From positions 1 through 8,884 of the forward strand of contig CALBDV010000489.1 of assembly GCA_937927565.1 (NCBI GenBank): a stretch of 8,884 bases of DNA, written 5' to 3'. Within the stretch, counting starts at the first letter, position 1. Each line of letters begins with the position of its first letter. This DNA is from an uncultured Holophagales bacterium. GTDB lineage: Bacteria; Acidobacteriota; Thermoanaerobaculia; UBA5066. The position numbers and the translations under genes were made by a program. Under the pieces are notes generated by a model. It was not told where the DNA came from and did not search any database. It worked only from the letters and a program-made list of their open reading frames with translations. Below, in pieces: positions 6,294-8,884 of the stretch.

Positions 6294-7423
6294 CGGCTCG
6301 CTCCCGTGCCCCGGCCCGTCGTCGAAGAGCTCGCGGCTCTCCGCGCCGTGGGAGCCACCGGTTTCGCGGCCCCCCTCGCAGCGGCTTTCTCTGCCGCCTT
6401 CTCGGCTGCCGCCTGCGCGGCCATCCTCACGCGTCCCCACGCCAGGAGCTGCCGGGCGTTCTCGAGCGCGCGTGACGCATCCTCGCGGGTCGATTCGGCG
6501 CGGCCGAACTTCACCCGGTCGGCGCCGGTCAGAAGCTCCGGGAGCGCCACCTCGTGCGGGGGCTCGGCGCCGCTCTCCCGGAGTCGGCGGACCGTCTCGA
6601 ACGTCGTCCACTCCAGGACCGGCTGCCCGAGGTGGCGCTCGAGGAAGCGCTTCGCCGCGTGGGTGAGCTCCGTGTAGAAGGGACGCGCGTCGCCGTCCAG
6701 CGACGCGGCCCGGGCGGCGAGGGACGCGAGCGCGGCCTCCAGCTCGACGTCGGGCGGAGGGGGAGGCGGGGCGCTCTCTTCGAGAGCCGTGCCCTTCTTC
6801 CTTCGCCGTTTCACGAGCCAGGTGACGAGGGCGGCGACGGCGAGGACCGCGCCGGCGATCGAGGCCCAGAACCAGGGGCTGCGCGCGGGAATGCGCACCG
6901 GCCGCTCGGGTTTCGGGGCGAGCTGCTCTGGTTCCTGGTCGGCCGGCAGGCGCGAGGAGACGGTCAGCGTGATCTCGGGCGGGCGGACGACGGCCTTCAC
7001 CCCGTCCGGGCCCTCGTAGGAGAAGACGGGGCCGGGGACGAGCGTCTCGCCCGGGACGAAGGCGGCGAGCCTCACCGTCTGCCGGACGTCGACGAGGCCG
7101 CTCCCCTTCGCCTTCTCCACGGCGGGAGGGTCCACCGGCTCGAAATCGAGGACGAAGCCCGCGGTGGCGGACTGTCCTTCGGGCCGGGCGGGGGAGACGA
7201 GGGCCTCGAGCTTCAGCGTGGCCCCTTCCGGGACCCGTGCGGAGTAGACGACCGTCACCCTCTCGCCGACGGCCACCGTCGTCCGGTCGGCCGTCGACGT
7301 GACGACGACCGGCGGCGGGATCGTCGCGGGCAGGGGCCCGGCCTGGCGGTCTCCGGGCGCGGCAGACACGGCGATCGAGACGAGCGCCGGCACCAGGAGG
7401 GGCGCGAGACGGAGCCGCCTCAT
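6290..7423 (-). CDS. Bat-operon membrane protein with BatD-like tail
   Basis: 377 residues; I do not recognise a named family with confidence. Residues 1-21 form a likely signal peptide. A beta-rich domain outside the membrane spans about 38-156, starting with VVVTSTADRTTVAVGERVTV (39-58), a pattern like the immunoglobulin-type modules of BatD. One membrane segment lies at about 183-204, stopped by KRRRKK. A PPPPPP run (219-224) leads to a helical cytoplasmic domain, about 225-330, containing FYTELTHAAKRFLERHL (249-265) and LLTGADRVKF (298-307). The last 45 residues are rich in Ala and Lys or Arg. The LLxxADxx(R/K)F motif is shared with the BatD tail, so this is probably a short BatD relative or a DUF4381-like component with an added outer domain. 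The start is ATG at 7423, overlapping the DUF58 stop (ATGA), with GGAGGT ten bases upstream. The role is inferred from position only: a membrane subunit of the Bat complex. Confidence 0.8.
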   Translation of the reverse strand: MRRLRLAPLLVPALVSIAVSAAPGDRQAGPLPATIPPPVVVTSTADRTTVAVGERVTVVYSARVPEGATLKLEALVSPARPEGQSATAGFVLDFEPVDPPAVEKAKGSGLVDVRQTVRLAAFVPGETLVPGPVFSYEGPDGVKAVVRPPEITLTVSSRLPADQEPEQLAPKPERPVRIPARSPWFWASIAGAVLAVAALVTWLVKRRRKKGTALEESAPPPPPPDVELEAALASLAARAASLDGDARPFYTELTHAAKRFLERHLGQPVLEWTTFETVRRLRESGAEPPHEVALPELLTGADRVKFGRAESTREDASRALENARQLLAWGRVRMAAQAAAEKAAEKAAARGAAKPVAPTARRAASSSTTGRGTGASR

Positions 7424-8304
7424 CGGCCCGCCGACCTCCGCCGCTCGCGCTCCTTGAAGAAGCGGACGAGCGCGCGCTCGTACGGCGCGTCGGTCGAGAG
7501 CGGGATCGAGTCGACGCCCGAGGCGCGGAAAACCTCGACCGGGTCGGGAAAGGGCCGGCCGCGCTTCTGCCACGCGGCGCGGAAGGCGGGGTCGCCGGCA
7601 TCGAAGACGCGCGTCAGGCCGGTCTCGGAGTCGCGGAGCCGCACGAGCCCGCGGTCGGGGAGCGCCGCCTCCAGCGGGTCGGTGATCGGCATGGCGACGA
7701 CGTCGTGCCGGCGGCGCAGGATCTTCAGGGGCTTCTCGTAGTCGGCCGCCAGGAAGTCGGAAAGGACGAAGACGACGGAGCGCTGCTTGAGGAGGGAGGC
7801 GCCGGTCTTCAGCGCGAGCGCGAGGTCGGTGCGCGTTCCCTTCATCGGCTGGACGAGGACGTCGCGCAGGATGGCGAGGGCGTGGTCGAAGCCCTTGCGC
7901 GGGGGGATGAACCGCTCGAGGCGGTCGGTGAACAGGAGCGCCCCCACGCGGTCGTTGTTCTTCACGGCCGCGAAGGCGAGGAGGCCGGCGAGCTCGGCCA
8001 TGAGGGCCCGCTTGGTCAGGAAGCGCGAGCCGAAGTCCTGCGAGCGGGAGAGGTCGACGACGAGGAGGGCGGTCAGGTCGCGCTCCTCGACGAACTTCTT
8101 CACGTGCGGGACGCCGGTCCGGGCCGTGACGTTCCAGTCGATGGCCCGCACGTCGTCGCCCGGGACGTAAGCCCGGACCTCGGAGAACTCCATGCCGCGT
8201 CCGCGGAAGACGGAGTGGTACTCCCCGCCGAGCCCGGCGTCGACGAGCCGGTTCGTCGTGATCCGGATCCTCTGGATCTTCTTGACGATCTCGCGGGGAA
8301 GCAT
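7420..8304 (-). CDS. DUF58 family protein with VWA-like core
   Basis: A 294-residue cytosolic protein with the unmistakable DUF58 signature: RGRGMEFSEVRAYVPGDD (34-51), then VRAIDWNVTARTG (52-64), then VKKFVEERD (68-76). A VWA-like fold follows, with a MIDAS-type DLSRS at 84-88, T157 or T159 in KGTRTDLALAL, and D183 in LSDF, so metal binding looks possible. There is no membrane segment. By family knowledge these proteins pair with MoxR ATPases, which are thought to act as chaperones or remodelers for VWA-containing partners. The start is ATG at 8304, 14 bases after the MoxR stop. An AAGGGG ribosome site overlaps the MoxR TAA. Its own stop overlaps the next gene by four bases. Length is normal for the family. 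The exact function is unknown. Confidence 0.93.
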   Translation of the reverse strand: MLPREIVKKIQRIRITTNRLVDAGLGGEYHSVFRGRGMEFSEVRAYVPGDDVRAIDWNVTARTGVPHVKKFVEERDLTALLVVDLSRSQDFGSRFLTKRALMAELAGLLAFAAVKNNDRVGALLFTDRLERFIPPRKGFDHALAILRDVLVQPMKGTRTDLALALKTGASLLKQRSVVFVLSDFLAADYEKPLKILRRRHDVVAMPITDPLEAALPDRGLVRLRDSETGLTRVFDAGDPAFRAAWQKRGRPFPDPVEVFRASGVDSIPLSTDAPYERALVRFFKERERRRSAGR

Positions 8305-8318
8305 GGCGGAAGGACCCC

Positions 8319-8884
8319 TTAAGGAACTTCGATCCGCTCGAGGATGCGGGAGACGACCTGGTCGCTCGAGACGTTCTCCGCCTCGGCCTCGTACGAGAGG
8401 AGGACCCGGTGGCGCAGGACGTCCGGGGCGACTTCCTTCACGTCCTCGGGAATGACGTACCCGCGGCCCTGGAGGAAGGCGTGGGCCCGGGCGGTCGAGA
8501 GGAGCGCCAGCGTGGCGCGCGGAGAAGCGCCGTACTGGACGAAGTCGGCGAGCTCGGGCAGACCGTAAGCCCGCGGCTCGCGGGTCGCCGCGACGAGCTC
8601 GACGAGGTAGCCCTTGATCCGCTCGTCGGCATAGAGCTCGCGGACGAGCTTCTGGAGCCCCTCGATCTGGGTCGGCGTGAGGACCGCGTGCACCGAGGCG
8701 GACGCGGACGTCTCGGTGGCATCCCCCATCCGGTCGAGGATCTGCCGCTCCTCGGCCTTCGTCGGGTAGCCGACCCTGAGCTTCATCAGGAAGCGGTCGA
8801 TCTGCGCCTCCGGAAGCGGGTAGGTCCCTTCCTGCTCGATCGGGTTCTGCGTCGCCAGGACGAGGAACGGCTTCGGGAGCGGCA
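8319..8884 (-). CDS. MoxR-family AAA+ ATPase, C-terminal part (cut by window edge)
   Basis: 188 codons are visible (187 full residues plus two bases of the first), a little over half of a normal protein of about 320. The visible part starts just before LPKPFLVLATQNPIEQEG, the sensor 1 region of MoxR ATPases, continues with TYPLPEAQIDRF and LRVGYPTKAEE, and carries sensor 2 in YGASPRATLALL. The Walker A and B motifs lie outside the window. It ends at a TAA at 8319, 14 bases before the DUF58 start. MoxR proteins use ATP to remodel or activate partner complexes holding VWA domains; here the DUF58 protein, BatA and BatB are natural partners. It is the most upstream gene visible, so the operon promoter is beyond the edge. 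Confidence 0.95.
   Translation of the reverse strand, partial: PLPKPFLVLATQNPIEQEGTYPLPEAQIDRFLMKLRVGYPTKAEERQILDRMGDATETSASASVHAVLTPTQIEGLQKLVRELYADERIKGYLVELVAATREPRAYGLPELADFVQYGASPRATLALLSTARAHAFLQGRGYVIPEDVKEVAPDVLRHRVLLSYEAEAENVSSDQVVSRILERIEVP

Noticed and set aside
6294..7601. Upstream extension of the batA frame
   Set aside because: The added protein is an out-of-frame shadow of the 377-residue gene; BatA homology and the ATGA overlap begin at 6293.
6554..7741. Plus-strand open frame of 395 codons
   Set aside because: It is antisense to the 377-residue membrane protein and the DUF58 gene; the product is Arg/Gly-rich shadow sequence.

Overview
The window is dense, very GC-rich DNA (about 70% G+C by eye) in which every supported gene lies on the minus strand, so transcription runs from high to low coordinates. 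Almost all of it is one Bat ('aerotolerance') type operon. The composition, the Gram-negative type envelope proteins and a BatB-BatC fusion suggest a high-GC Gram-negative bacterium, possibly Acidobacteriota, Myxococcota or a similar lineage. That placement is inference only, because there is no rRNA or other taxonomic marker here.

Layout in transcription order: (1) the 3' part of a MoxR-family AAA+ ATPase (8319-8884, cut by the window edge); (2) a DUF58 protein with a VWA-like core (7420-8304); (3) a 377-residue membrane protein with signal peptide, one membrane segment and a BatD-like cytoplasmic tail (6290-7423); (4) BatA, a membrane-anchored VWA protein (5250-6293); (5) a fused BatB-BatC protein, VWA plus TPR (3484-5253); (6) BatD (1634-3487); (7) a GAF-GGDEF diguanylate cyclase (473-1624) only 9 bases after batD. 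After an 81-base gap with a perfect inverted repeat comes (8) the N-terminal third of an L-lysine 6-aminotransferase (1-391), cut by the other edge.

The four junctions from DUF58 to batD are all 4-base stop/start overlaps (ATGA, ATGA, ATGA, GTGA), which indicates tight translational coupling and probable complex formation. The expected picture is a cytosolic MoxR ATPase working with the DUF58 protein on a membrane complex. In that complex BatA and BatB expose MIDAS-type VWA domains, BatC supplies TPRs, and BatD and the 377-residue protein supply beta-rich domains outside the membrane and helical tails inside. The molecular function of Bat systems is still poorly defined; envelope integrity and stress tolerance are the usual proposals.

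The least ordinary points are the cyclic-di-GMP synthase at the end of the operon, which lacks the product-inhibition site; the BatB-BatC fusion, which appears to keep the old BatC signal peptide as an internal membrane segment; and the BatD-like tail of the 377-residue protein. I see no mobile element, CRISPR array, tRNA or rRNA. No stretch over 300 bases lacks a gene. The long plus-strand reading frames are antisense shadows.
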